Below, in pieces: positions 33,441-44,193 of a DNA stretch of 64,000 nucleotides. Both the position numbers and the translations under genes were made by a program. The notes beneath the pieces are model-generated. The model did no database searches and was not told the DNA's origin. It saw only the letters and a program-made list of their open reading frames with translations. Within the stretch, counting starts at the first letter, position 1. Each line of letters begins with the position of its first letter. The DNA comes from Adenanthera pavonina (lineage: Eukaryota > Streptophyta > Magnoliopsida > Fabales > Fabaceae): assembly GCA_026686845.1 (NCBI GenBank), contig JAIVEN010000015.1, positions 19,511,501-19,575,500 on the forward strand. The letters are read 5' to 3'.

Positions 33441-34400
33441 CTTCTATTTGTAAAGTTGATTCCACTTCTGTCCCAGAATGCCCTAATCCATTATGATTCA
33501 CATCTACAATTTACCGTATCACTTCGTGTTGGGGCCTTCTCCAGAAGTGCTAGAACTGTACCACATTACTCGGAAAATTAACTCTCCACAATTCACACCC
33601 AATTACACTCTCTTCCTCCCTATCATTTATGTTCCTTTCCTATTCCGCTTTCCAATTCCCCCCAAAATGAAAATTTCTTCTTCTCCTTCTTCTTGAATCT
33701 CTTTTCTTTTTTCTGTGTTTGTTTCTGAAACCAACCGAAGCAGTTTGGGATGCATAAGATTAATTAAAAAGATAAATCATGGCCCAAGGAAAAAGATTAA
33801 AAACATAAATCAAGGCAAGGGTCAGGAAATGTCTGCTACAATGCGGAATAAACATAAAATGATCCCATTTAAGAGCGGCGTTCATTTTTTTCCTCAACTA
33901 GGCAAACATCGATCTTATCCTATACATGTACGTGTGGTAAATGCGAGAAACGCATTGCTTTCACTTCTTTTTTTTTCTGGGTACAACATTGCTTAGACGT
34001 TTTGGGCCTCACGTAGCATCTGACTTGGCAACATACATATGGTGAGCCCAAAAGATAGACCTATACATTGGCCCAAAATGAAAAGTGATCCATCAGTCAG
34101 CTCATAAGGTCCCACCCACCCCACCTTGACGTCTCAGCGCACTCCAAAAGGTGTCATGATAGTCGCCAGGTCGCCACCATGTGCGTAGCCGTTGCGCAAC
34201 GGAACCCATCCCCGGGCAACCCAATTCAAACATCTGAACCCAGATTCATCAAAAGAAAAAACCCAATCCCACTACCCTACTTTCCCTTCTTTTTAATTTC
34301 AAACACAACTTTTTTATCCCATATAATGAAGCCCCCCTCTTCTTCTTCGTCTTCTTCCAAACACATCACTTCCCCTGCTTCTCAACCCCTGTTTCTGAAA
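33441..34400. other. Intergenic DNA and presumed promoter/leader of the MGCC gene
   Basis: No gene recognised from 33441 to about 34170. The T/C-rich stretch at 34265-34330 (CCCTACTTTCCCTTC) looks like a plant 5' leader. In-frame upstream ATGs at 34179 and 34327 would lengthen the next protein, but the codons between them lack any conserved feature. Confidence 0.4.
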
Positions 34401-35249
34401 ATGGGTTGTTGCATTAGTAAATGCAGACCCGACCAACATCCCATTCCTCTGCCCGGCACAAATCACGTCCAAGACAAGCTCGTCATCCCAATTTCAAACA
34501 AAACTTCACCTTCTCCCCCTTCTCCTACATCCTCTGCTTCTTCCTTCACTTGCCCCACTTTTTCTAACTCCACCGTCAGCTCGGCCTCTTCCTTGTCCAG
34601 TGCATCGTCGTCATCTGCATTATCCTCTAAGGACAGGTCATTCTCTAATGACTTCCTTTGGTCCTGTTACAAGGACAACCCTCATATTGTTCGCATCAAT
34701 TCACTTAAGGAAGCTTCTCTTTCCACGGCGCCCTCTAAACCTCATATTCACAAAACAAACCCATCATCGGCTACATCCAGGTTGACCCCACCACAGAAGA
34801 CGACTGTTGGGTCCTCCATGCCACTGAAGAGAGTGCGTTCGAGCTCCCCAGCCAATCTAACAAGACAGAAGAGTATGAGGAAGGAAATAGAGAGGCCTAA
34901 TTCTCCTTCCCCACACAATCTACCCAATAGAACACTGAGGTCACCCTCTCCGAGCCACAGATTCGATGGGGGTAGTAGTAATCCTTCGAAGCGAATGATG
35001 AGTCCAAAGGCTAACTGTGACGCTCATTCTCATTCTGTTTCGTCATTGATACGGAAAGAGAGTATTATAAAACCAGCGAGTCCAAACAGGAGCTCGCTGG
35101 GTTTGAGGCGTAGAGAGAATTGGAGTTTCAAAATTGAGGAAACCGCAGTGAAAGAGGTGCAGCCTAAGCATGATGCGGAATCAGGCGTGGGTATGATGGA
35201 GGACATTCATAATCCTCTCATTTCCTTGGACTGTTTCATCTTCTTGTAA
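34401..35249 (+). CDS. Ser/Pro-rich protein with N-terminal MGCC acylation signal (282 aa)
   Basis: I chose the ATG at 34401 because it gives MGCCISKC, a textbook N-myristoylation site (Gly2) with Cys3/Cys4 available for palmitoylation; that would tether the protein to the plasma membrane. Starts at 34179 or 34327 would bury this signal. Residues about 35-75 are a Ser-rich low-complexity stretch. Then come SLKEASLS, a basic patch RVRSSSPANLTRQKSMRK (residues about 145-162), and repeated SPSP/SPNR motifs typical of proline-directed phosphorylation sites. The C-terminus ISLDCFIFL is hydrophobic, and I believe such an end recurs in plant relatives, so the stop at 35247 is probably real, though TTGTAAGC there also resembles a splice donor. 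Single exon. No enzyme domain seen. A signalling or scaffold role is a guess. Confidence 0.75.
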   Translation: MGCCISKCRPDQHPIPLPGTNHVQDKLVIPISNKTSPSPPSPTSSASSFTCPTFSNSTVSSASSLSSASSSSALSSKDRSFSNDFLWSCYKDNPHIVRINSLKEASLSTAPSKPHIHKTNPSSATSRLTPPQKTTVGSSMPLKRVRSSSPANLTRQKSMRKEIERPNSPSPHNLPNRTLRSPSPSHRFDGGSSNPSKRMMSPKANCDAHSHSVSSLIRKESIIKPASPNRSSLGLRRRENWSFKIEETAVKEVQPKHDAESGVGMMEDIHNPLISLDCFIFL

Positions 35250-35646
35250 GCGTCTCCCGTCCTCCTGTTGCATATATTTCATTTTTTTTTTTGGTGTTCA
35301 TAGTGCTTCAAAGCAACAATTTTTCGTTTGAGGGCTTGTTCAGTAATATTTATGAGGATTAGTTCACATATAAGTTTGTAAGCTTGATAAATTCGCGTTT
35401 GCCGCTATTAAGATTGAATGCATGCTTCTTGGTTTCTTTTTTTCTTTTTCCTTTTTTTTTGGTTTCGGATTTAGCGATACCAAATGGCACATAATTGGGA
35501 TTAGCTTTGGGTCTGGGCATGGAATGCAAATCGTTGCAATGAATGACTTGATTCGTGAGGCCCAAAATACATAGAAAAAGACCCACTTGGGCTTTTCGTA
35601 CCGCAAACAAAAAACGTCCTTTTTTTTTTAAAAACAAAAGGTCATT

Positions 35647-35833
35647 TGTACACATCATGTTCATGGTTTGCCCAAGAAAGCATTACCTTGGGGTGTTGGG
35701 ATTCTGTGCTCAAATGGTGGTCCTGAGAAGTTAAAAAAAAGGGACGGTTGTACACATCATGTTCATGGTTTGCCCAAGACAGCATTACTTTGGGGTGTTG
35801 GGATTCTGAGCTCAAATGGTGGTCCTGAGAAGT
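35647..35833. repeat. 102 bp tandem duplication (two units)
   Basis: Units at 35647-35731 and 35749-35833 start TGTACACATCATGTTCATGG and end GGTCCTGAGAAGT. Over 85 shared bases they differ at only about three positions. The spacer contains an A-run. The minus strand is open through both units. Confidence 0.85.
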
Positions 35834-35959
35834 AGGAGGGAAAGCCAGTTCTATACAATCAGTTTCAAACCAAATGTTCTTACCTTCAAACTGGTTAGTT
35901 ATGGAGCAAGCCTTTCTCATTGCAAGAGACTCGACCACGTGTATGTTTGAAGCCTTCAA
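35830..35959 (-). pseudogene. Possible fragment of a plant RNase H-like (RVT_3) domain
   Basis: The minus-strand translation just beyond the tandem repeat reads ESLAMRKAC, then KNIWFETDCIEL. This resembles the E-A-x-A-[ML]-R and [FI]-E-[TS]-D-[CS] motifs of RNase H domains found at the C-terminus of plant non-LTR retrotransposons and in related genes. Only about 40 residues remain before the frame runs into the tandem repeat. No reverse transcriptase is nearby. Identification is tentative. Confidence 0.35.
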
Positions 35960-36232
35960 CTTGAGAATTCAATCAATCTAATTTGGATTTTATTAAATTT
36001 CATTTTCATAAAATGCAATTTAAAGTGAGACTCTGGCACTCTCCTCTCTTTTCTTGAGGAGAAAAAGGAGTTTATTGTCATCTTGAATTCTATTTGACAA
36101 TCCAAATTAGTCTAACCCTTATCCTGCAATTAAAAAGAGTGATTCTTTCAATCCCTACAGCTCATACTCTCATATTAAACTTTTGCCAAATTGAGACAAG
36201 TTAATTGTTCAGCCAAATTATCAAGAAAGATA

Positions 36233-36550
36233 TCCCCTCTTATCCTTTTTTATGAGTGACCTTCCAAAAGTTTTTTTTTATCCTTTTTATAAGGGACCTT
36301 GTAATATTTAGTAAAACTTTTTCTATTTTTCCCTCATCATTTATTTCTTCTCATAAATTGTTATTAGACTTTTTAGATGAAAGATACGCTCTCATTGGTT
36401 AAATGGTATTTAATGTAGATTACATTATTATATTAAATAGGGATAAAAGAGGAATGTTTTGTTTTTTTTTCCAGAATTTTAAGAAAATAACTAACTTTCC
36501 TAATACACGTAAAGTAGTTGGGAGTCCCTTATAAAAAGAATTAGAGGGAG
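36233..36550. mobile_element. MITE (TCCCTCTTATCC...TTAGAGGGAG)
   Basis: The left end TCCCCTCTTATCCTTTTTTATGAG and right end CCTTATAAAAAGAATTAGAGGGAG are inverted repeats flanked by TA. The left end is partly duplicated internally (ATCCTTTTTATAAGGGACC near 36276-36298). Confidence 0.65.
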
Positions 36551-37397
36551 TAATTTTTTATTTTTTATTTATTTCTGTTATTCAAATGTTAGATTCTGTT
36601 ATTCCCACTAATAATTTTTTGTGCCATTATTTAATTTTTTATGTGATATTATGATTGGCAATCAAATTAGATTTTATTAATTCAGTTGAATTGCATTAAT
36701 CGCATCAAAATCAATATTTATTGTGACTACAGAGATGAATCAGCTATAATAGAATTCAAAACAAATAAGTTTTCTTTCCCAAAATGCATCCTGCAAGCTT
36801 TTCCTTTTATCTTCATTTTAGATGGGGGATTAATATCCAAAAATGACCATACAAATCCTTATTTAATGTTCATTTGACGGATTGATGTCGGAAATCATTA
36901 CAACGGACAAATAAAAAAAAAAGGCACCGATCATTTGAGCTAAAATATCATCATTTTCGCCCACAGTTTCGATCTATGATTTGCTTATTCCATGAAAAGT
37001 TACCAATGAAAATAAACCCGTGTGGGTTCAACTGTTCAATTCATTATTAGTCCCGCACTGAATTCTTTTCATCGAATGTATTCAATAGAATCTATTACTA
37101 ATAATTATCATTTTAAAATAGTACTATCTTTTTTGTTTGTGAAAAATATCTTTTAATAAAAATTCCTACAAATAATAATTTATATCATTCAATCAATATA
37201 TCAAGAAAATTTTTAAAAAGTTGAATTATTTATTAATCATGAATAATATAACTTATTTAAAATTTTGTGTACACCTCTAATTTTATTTACACCAAATAAA
37301 CTTTAATGTAAACTTTTGTTCCTATGGAAATCTTAATCTTATTTTTTGAAAACGGCCATGGAAACTTTAAATATATTTTAGAATATATATATATATA
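36551..37397. other. AT-rich intergenic DNA
   Basis: No gene recognised. A 63-codon plus-strand frame at 36686-36877 has no identifiable motif. Confidence 0.4.
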
Positions 37398-37665
37398 CTC
37401 CCTCTGGTCCATATTATAAAGCATATTGTATGATAAGTTTTTGGTCCATAATATAGGGTATTAGGTATTTTTTTCCAATTTTACCCATGTATTTAATACT
37501 TTATCTCTCTTCATTTATAACTCTCTAATAATAATAGAATAGGGTATTTAATAAGGGTAAAATAGGAAATGTGGGTAATTTTTGCATTGATTTGAGTTGA
37601 AAAAGTGATTTTCTTAATATGCGTGTAATTAATACAAAATGCCTTATAATGTGGACCGAATGGAG
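37398..37665. mobile_element. Stowaway-like MITE, TA target duplication
   Basis: Starts CTCCCTCTGGTCCATATTAT and ends ATAATGTGGACCGAATGGAG, near-perfect inverted repeats, with TA on both sides. The body is A/T-rich and non-coding. Confidence 0.8.
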
Positions 37666-37706
37666 TATATTTTACCAATACGCGCGGGCGCACACACACA
37701 TATATA

Positions 37707-38004
37707 CTTCCTCCGTCCCTATTATAAGATGTTTTTAACTACAGCACGTGGATTAAGAAAAGTTGGTTACAGTCTAAAATTAATGGAAAAAAATTCTGAT
37801 ATTTCCATTTTGTCCTTAAGAAGAGAATAAAAATACATTAAATTAATAATGATGGTAGAAGGAGAGAGAAATTAATTGAGCCTTGTAATGAAAGTATTTA
37901 ATATGGGTAAAATTGAGACTAAAATTGAATTTATTACTTAATATCTTATATTTTAAACCAGATAAGTTTTTTAAATATCATCCTATAATAGGGACCGGAG
38001 GAAG
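37707..38004. mobile_element. Stowaway-like MITE, TA target duplication
   Basis: Starts CTTCCTCCGTCCCTATTATA and ends TATAATAGGGACCGGAGGAAG, a clean inverted repeat, with TA both sides. It lies only about 40 bases from the preceding MITE, separated by a CG/CA-rich microsatellite-like spacer. Confidence 0.8.
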
Positions 38005-39211
38005 TATATATATATATATATCTTCATTTTATTCCAGAGATGTTGAATTGAAATGTTTTGAAAAGTGGTGACGAATAATAAATGATTTGATGAGGCATTG
38101 AAACTTGAAAGACCTTGTGCCGGCAAAGTGCGTTTTGGTTTGGGATAAATTATTAGGGGTGATGTATATATTAACGTACGGTAAAGAGGGACAGATAGCC
38201 AATGAAGTTGCCTCAATATGATATGGTGCCCCCATACCATCAATCCCTTGTTGGCAATTTGACATAGTGTCCCTTAGCGTAGATTTTTCCATTTATAGCT
38301 TTGAAGGGACTAATTTATACATATGGAAGATAATAGTTAAAAATAATAGATCTTTTTAAATATGTCTTAATTTAAATTTTTTTTTTAAAATATTCATAAA
38401 TTAATGTATATATAAATATTTACCTTTTACATTTTAAACCATATAAAAAAACTCATATTTATCTGTTATGTTTAACATCGAAAAGAAGATTAGCCCATGA
38501 AAGACACAATAAACAACACCCCTACCTATATGTATATATATAGTCCAACACCCCTACCTGATAATTGGGGCAACCCAGCACGGTATGAATCACTTAATTT
38601 GAATTTAGAATCTCATGAATAACCAACGTTAAATTTAGATTTTATAAATGAATCTGATTTACATTAAATTCACATGAAAAATTTAACACTTTTTATTCCA
38701 ATTCTTTCAAATCTCCTTATTATTTCACTTTTTCTTCACCTTCACAAACACTTTAATATCTAAAAATTCAAATTATTTGGTCAAAAAATAATTATATTAT
38801 TTATTATAGTATGAATTAGTTATGCATATGTAAGAAAATTAGTTATGGACAATGACCCTTGTATAGCTGTATAATCTATATAAATCATTTTTTTGGGTCA
38901 AGAAAATAAATCATTCTTTTTTGTGTCATGATTATTATCCGCAGGAACGAAATAAAAGTGGCATCTAAAAAGGCGTTTGATGTTGGGGAAGATTCAGTGT
39001 TCTGACCGTATACTGTTAAAAAAAATTTCATTTTATTATTATCATTATTAATTTTATATTACTATAATGAAATTTCTCGAGGCTTTTCCATCATTCCTCA
39101 AGGGTCTAATCGTAAATAAATTAATAATCACGGTTGTGGCGTACGATGATGGAGAAGTTCAGTGTTCCGACTATATGTCATAAAAAAATGTCATCGTAAT
39201 TATTATTATTA
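38005..39211. other. AT-rich intergenic DNA with a diverged local duplication
   Basis: No gene recognised. Two related pieces at about 38975-39050 and 39145-39210 share GATG.TGG.GAAG.TTCAGTGTTC.GAC and a T/A-rich tail, so a local duplication lies next to the Mutator-like element. Confidence 0.4.
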
Positions 39212-39839
39212 GGAAAAATGAAACTTGAATACCAAAATTTTCAATTAATCTCATTTTAAGATCAAAAAATTTAAAAATATTAAAAAAGGGTCTGATCTTA
39301 AATTAATTAAAAATATAAATATAAAATGATCTAAATATCCTTGTAAAAATATTTTGCACTAAACATCTATTTTTTACTATTCTTTTTCATAAATTTGACA
39401 CTGAACATTCTCAATTTTACACTGAACATATTGTGAAATATGAGTGTAAAATTGAGAAAGTTTAGTGTCAAATTTATAAAAAAGAGTAGTAAAAAATGGA
39501 AGTTGAATATAAAATTTTAACTTATCCAGTGTAAAATTGGGGATCTTCAGTGTAAAATCTTGGAATATGAGTAGTAAAACACAGAAGGTGAATGTAAAAT
39601 TCGGTGAGTTGAATTCTTCATTATGTCCAGTATAAAATCGGGAAAGTTCAGTGTTAAATTTCTGAAGAAGAGTAGTAAAAAATAAATATTGAGTATAAAA
39701 CGTTTCAACAAGTGTATTTAGACCATTTCATATTTACATTTTTAATTAATTTAAGATAAGATCCTTTTCTGGTATTTTCAAATTTTTTGGTCATAAAATG
39801 AAATTAACTGAAAGTTTTGGTCCTCAAGTGTCATTCCCC
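39212..39839. mobile_element. Mutator-like non-autonomous element with ~130 bp terminal inverted repeats
   Basis: The left arm (GGAAAAATGAAACTTGAATACC and onward) and the complement of the right arm (GGGGAATGACACTTGAGGACC and onward) stay alignable for about 130 bases, including TTAAATTAATTAAAAAT and TGGTCTAAATA-type blocks. TTATTATTA flanks both sides (39203-39211 and 39840-39848), a nine-base duplication typical of Mutator-like elements, though it lies in an ATT microsatellite. The core repeats TTCAGTGTAAAAT-type words in both orientations. No transposase. Confidence 0.75.
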
Positions 39840-41735
39840 TTATTATTATTATTATTATTATTTAATAATCATCATCATCATTATATATAATTAAATTTCG
39901 TTTGTCAACTATAAACAAAATAAACTATAAACATATTGTTGTCCTGAACAGATTTTCTGTAAGTCTTTATATGTGTTCTACCCTCCTTATATAAATAAGA
40001 GAGAGATTGATAATCTAATTTTAAATTTAAATCTAAATTAAAGAATTTTAGTTTAATTTGTAGATGATTTATAAAGAAATTAGATATGAGTCATGTAACT
40101 TATCTCCATCTCCGACTCCATAGAATTAATTTCTATTTATATATATAGACACTCACAATATGTATGTATCTTATCATATAATACAAATAAATCAAACTAT
40201 TCATATTTCATCAAGAGTATGACTATTTTTCAATTTTGTACAATCAATGAAACCCACAATTAATTATATTTGTTGGGAGCTGGGGATGGGATTTTATAAG
40301 AAAATCCATTTTATTTCTTAAATGCAGTTGTCCGATGCTACGATCTATAAATATATGAAATATTTTTCAAAATATATATATAAAAAATTAATAACTTACA
40401 AATTCAGATTTTTCTACGGTGAAAAAATTATGATACTATTATATTAGTTTCTTTTATTAAATTAAAATTATATAAATTTGATTTCAATGATCTAGATTTA
40501 TATCTTACACTATATTTTTTTATCGACAGATATATATCCCATATTTTTTAATTTTGATCATATATTCTTAAATTTATAATTAAAAGATTATCTTCATTTT
40601 TTCATTTTGATTATTTTAAAATAAAATACTATAGTTAAAATTAAAAAGTAAATAGTTCAAATTAAAATGCAAACAATTTAAATATGTTACCCCCTACATT
40701 ACAAAACTTTTGTTATTTAAGGTTTTAACATATAGATTAAAAAATATTAATTATTGTATATAATATTGACAAAAAAAACCTTCATTTCATTATTTATATG
40801 TAACTAAGAAAGAATAAAAAAGTAAAGAGAATAATAATAAATGATGGTATAGCTGGAAAATAAAGTTTTGAAATTTTAAAATAATAAAAATTTGAGGTAA
40901 AATGAAAAATCTAAAATAGCAAGAGTTTTGGAATGAATCAAAGGGGTAGATTATAACAAGAACAATTACGAAATAAAAATATAAATTCATGAGCTGTTGG
41001 TTGGATCCTCTACTGTCGCAGAAGCAAATACTGGTCTCTCTTGAAGCACTCTAGTATGGTGAACTCCTTACTGAGCATTCCATAATGTCTTACGTTTGAG
41101 ATTTGGGTACACATGCATGGATATATATATATATATATATATATGGGACAATTGGTTTTTAGTACCAAAAAATCAAAATATTTGATTTTTGATACCATAG
41201 TTTATTTTTTCTAGGAAAAAGTTGAATCTTAATTGGAAAAATTTAATTTTCAATTAGAAAAATTTGAGTACCGATTTTCAATAACTCGTATAATGATCAC
41301 TTATTCTATTTTTACATAATATATTACTTAACCGACATTTAATTTATGAATTTTTTTATGATGGGAAAAAAATAAAATATCAATATGTGTCAATATCTGT
41401 ATTAATATAAAATATAAAAATTATAGAAAATCATAATTTTTATTAGCGTGCAAAATTTATTTTACATCAAAATATCCTGTATATGGCACTATATATAAAT
41501 CATAAAAATAATTCATCTAGTATTTTTTTTTTGTTGCTAAAATAAGTGAACGAAGGGTGCCATGAACAGTGCATAAACATAATTCGTAACGCCTCGGGTT
41601 ATGAAAAGGTAATGAAGGGGTGATTGCTTTGTGTTATGTATATAAATTTAAAAATTTCAACATTTAAAAAAGTGAAAAATTTTAGGGGTAAGGAGGATGC
41701 ATCGCGTTAGTTATATATTATATAGTCAACATGGC

Positions 41736-41777
<42 letters not shown>

Positions 41778-42890
41778 GCGCGAGGGAGATTAGCCCGTTT
41801 CATTTTCGGAGTGAGTTTAAAATGAGTTTTTTTTTTTGCCAGAAAAAATTAGTTGATGATTATTTATAATTAATAGACATTTTATATGTTTTATATTTTT
41901 AATAAAAATAAGTAATACATTTCGTATTCCTTTTATATTTTATAGAAATAATGATTAGGTTGAGGTAATTGGACAATGGATGTTCCCGTCGGGGGCAGTT
42001 GCAGGGACCACAAACTTTTGAAGTTTTGATTCAGCATCGTAAGCTTTTGGATTCCACTGTTTTGGTAATTTTTACATTCTTGTATTTTGTGTCTTTTTTT
42101 TTTTAAATGATAAGATGTATTTTGTGTCCTTTTTCTTCCATGTGATTTAAAATATCTTCTGCACTATAGGATCACGAGCACTAATTATGGTGGAGAATTG
42201 ATTAACAGTACTAGTATTTAGGGTTTTGCGGTTCATGCCCATTCCAACTCATCATCTTACAAAGTGATATTGATTTTTCACGTTTTTTCTTTTATTAAAC
42301 TTGTGTAATTCTTTTAAAAGTTTTTTTACACATTTCAGAAGAATTTAAATGTTACAAATAATATAATTTTTTAAAAATTTTAAATTATTTTTTGAATTAA
42401 ATCAATTATATCCTATAAATTTTCTAAATTTTAACTAATTTAAATTGAGTTGGGTAAAACTACCTTTCAATAAAGTACTTAACACAATTATATATCTAAA
42501 ACTCAAGTTTGATACAATTGGTTAAATTAGCATAATTTCCAACCAGTTGAACCATAGACTAGTTGCATATTATATGCATGGGAGACATTTTTATATAGAT
42601 TTGACCAAATTTTGTGTTAGCAATGTGTTACCCCTTTTTTTCCACCAAAGAAAGTAACCTATGCTCTTCCCAAACTGCGAAAATTATTATATATTTTAAT
42701 AATACGACCACAGCCACAGCTTGTGAGTTCTGACCCCATCAACGTGTCTGGTTTGAATTTGTCTCCTTCTACAATTGCATTTTGGCTTTACTATTACCTT
42801 CTTTTTGCCCTCCAGGTCCATGTTATACCCAGGATTGACCTATGTATGAAGAAAGGGAACCCTCCTTTTTCTATAAAGTTAATGGTGTGC
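39840..42890. other. AT-rich intergenic DNA with microsatellites
   Basis: No gene recognised in about 3 kb. (AT)n runs lie near 41120-41145 and 41737-41762, the second followed by GTGTGTGTGTGCG. An (ATT)n run is at 39840-39862. Open frames here are short and A/T-driven. Confidence 0.4.
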
Positions 42891-42899
42891 TGCATAATA

Positions 42900-43873
42900 T
42901 TATTATTAGAAAAATTAAATTTAGTGAAAGATAAATCTCTCGCCAAATATTCTTTTTTTCTTGTTAAAATGAAAATAGTGATGGATAAAATTTCTTGCTA
43001 ATTTGGTCACTATAAACCGCGTTGCTAAATTTAACAAGGATGAGCTGATTTCCTCACTAAATTAGCGATGAGAAATTTAATCCCTCTCTAAATTTAGAGA
43101 GGAATGCATTTTTCGCTATTTTCTCACTAAATTACAAAAAAATTCAATACTGCCGCATCATTGTTGGGACCGCACCACCTCACCCACCAATGCCATATTA
43201 TTGGCCATGTTATATAATAATTTCAAATATACCTCTGCTTAGGTTCAAATTCATGACCTCTTACTTTCAGTACTTTTGTATTCACACTTTTGCTAGTTAA
43301 ACTAAAATGTATTTGCAGTCTTTGTATGAAATATTAAATATATATTATTTATCTACACACTAATACACACATATATATTTATAAATTAATATATTATTAA
43401 AAAATACAAATATATTATATTTTCAATTATTAATATCATAAAATACTTTATATTTTGAATTTTATAATAAATAAAGTTTCAGTTTCATTTTTTACCAACA
43501 AATTATAAAAATTAATTTAACTAATTTTATTAATTTAAAATAATCATCTAATAAAAATAATTTTATAACTTAATTATTAAAGAAATTTTAATTCATTAAA
43601 ATTAAATTTTTAATAAAATAATTTTAATCTATTAAAATTAATTTAAAAAAATTTAGCGATAGACAAATCTCTTGCTAGATTCCTCGCTATTAATAATAAT
43701 TTAGCGATGAATAAAAAATATCTCATTAATTCCTCACTAATATTACGAGGTAAATGATATTTCTCGTTAAATTTAATAATGGCTATAAACTTACGATTCC
43801 TCGCTATTTAGATTATTTAGCGAGGATGAGTGATCCCTCACTAAATTTCCTCGTTAAATTTGATTTTACTATG
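42900..43873. mobile_element. CACTA-like non-autonomous element with TTTAGCGAGG subterminal repeats
   Basis: The words TTTAGCGA, TCCTCACTAAATT, CCTCGCTATT and their complements recur many times on both strands at 42910-43140 and again at 43650-43870, around an A/T-rich centre. The left part includes CACTATAAACCGCG at 43008. The right end reads TTTTACTATGG, a possible worn complement of CACTA. Dense subterminal repeats of both orientations are a hallmark of CACTA elements. Exact ends and target duplication are not secure. It ends roughly 320 bases before the GA20-oxidase-like start codon. Confidence 0.5.
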
Positions 43874-44102
43874 GCTCCAAAATTGCAACACCTCCCAGTG
43901 CTTTAACTGGCTACAAAATCTTTGGATCTTTGGCTTTTCAGCCTCTGCACAAGTTGCGTCTCTATCAGCCAAAGACTGCTTTTAATTAAATAAATAAATA
44001 AATAAATCTCAGTCTGATTTTTTTTAAAAAAAATAATTGATTCCTTCGAAGATCTTCCTTGTTTACTTCTGTAGATTTGCCGTCGGCATGTAGATGGCAC
44101 CT

Positions 44103-44112
44103 CTATAAATAC
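44103..44112 (+). promoter_or_regulatory. TATA box of the GA20-oxidase-like gene
   Basis: CTATAAATAC starts about 90 bases before the ATG at 44194. It is followed by a C/T-rich leader (CCTCTCTCCTCTC), the expected plant arrangement. No other good TATA box lies closer. Confidence 0.6.
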
Positions 44113-44193
44113 ATGCCATACCCTGGTGGCTTATCACACAACACATCCTCTCTCCTCTCTTTTTGAGGTGCTCATTAATAAAATTAGAAAGTG

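Noticed and set aside
34179..34400. N-terminal extension of the MGCC protein
   Set aside because: The added residues have no conserved feature and would hide the MGCC acylation signal; treated as leader sequence.
39360..39700. Regularly spaced CAGTGTAAAAT-like repeats, considered as a CRISPR array
   Set aside because: Repeats are degenerate, occur in both orientations, have uneven spacing and sit inside a Mutator-like element in a plant genome.
43235..43320. Possible minus-strand SINE or tRNA piece (GAGGTCATGAATTTGAACC)
   Set aside because: Only a weak box-B-like word is present, no box A at the right distance, and it lies inside the CACTA-like region.
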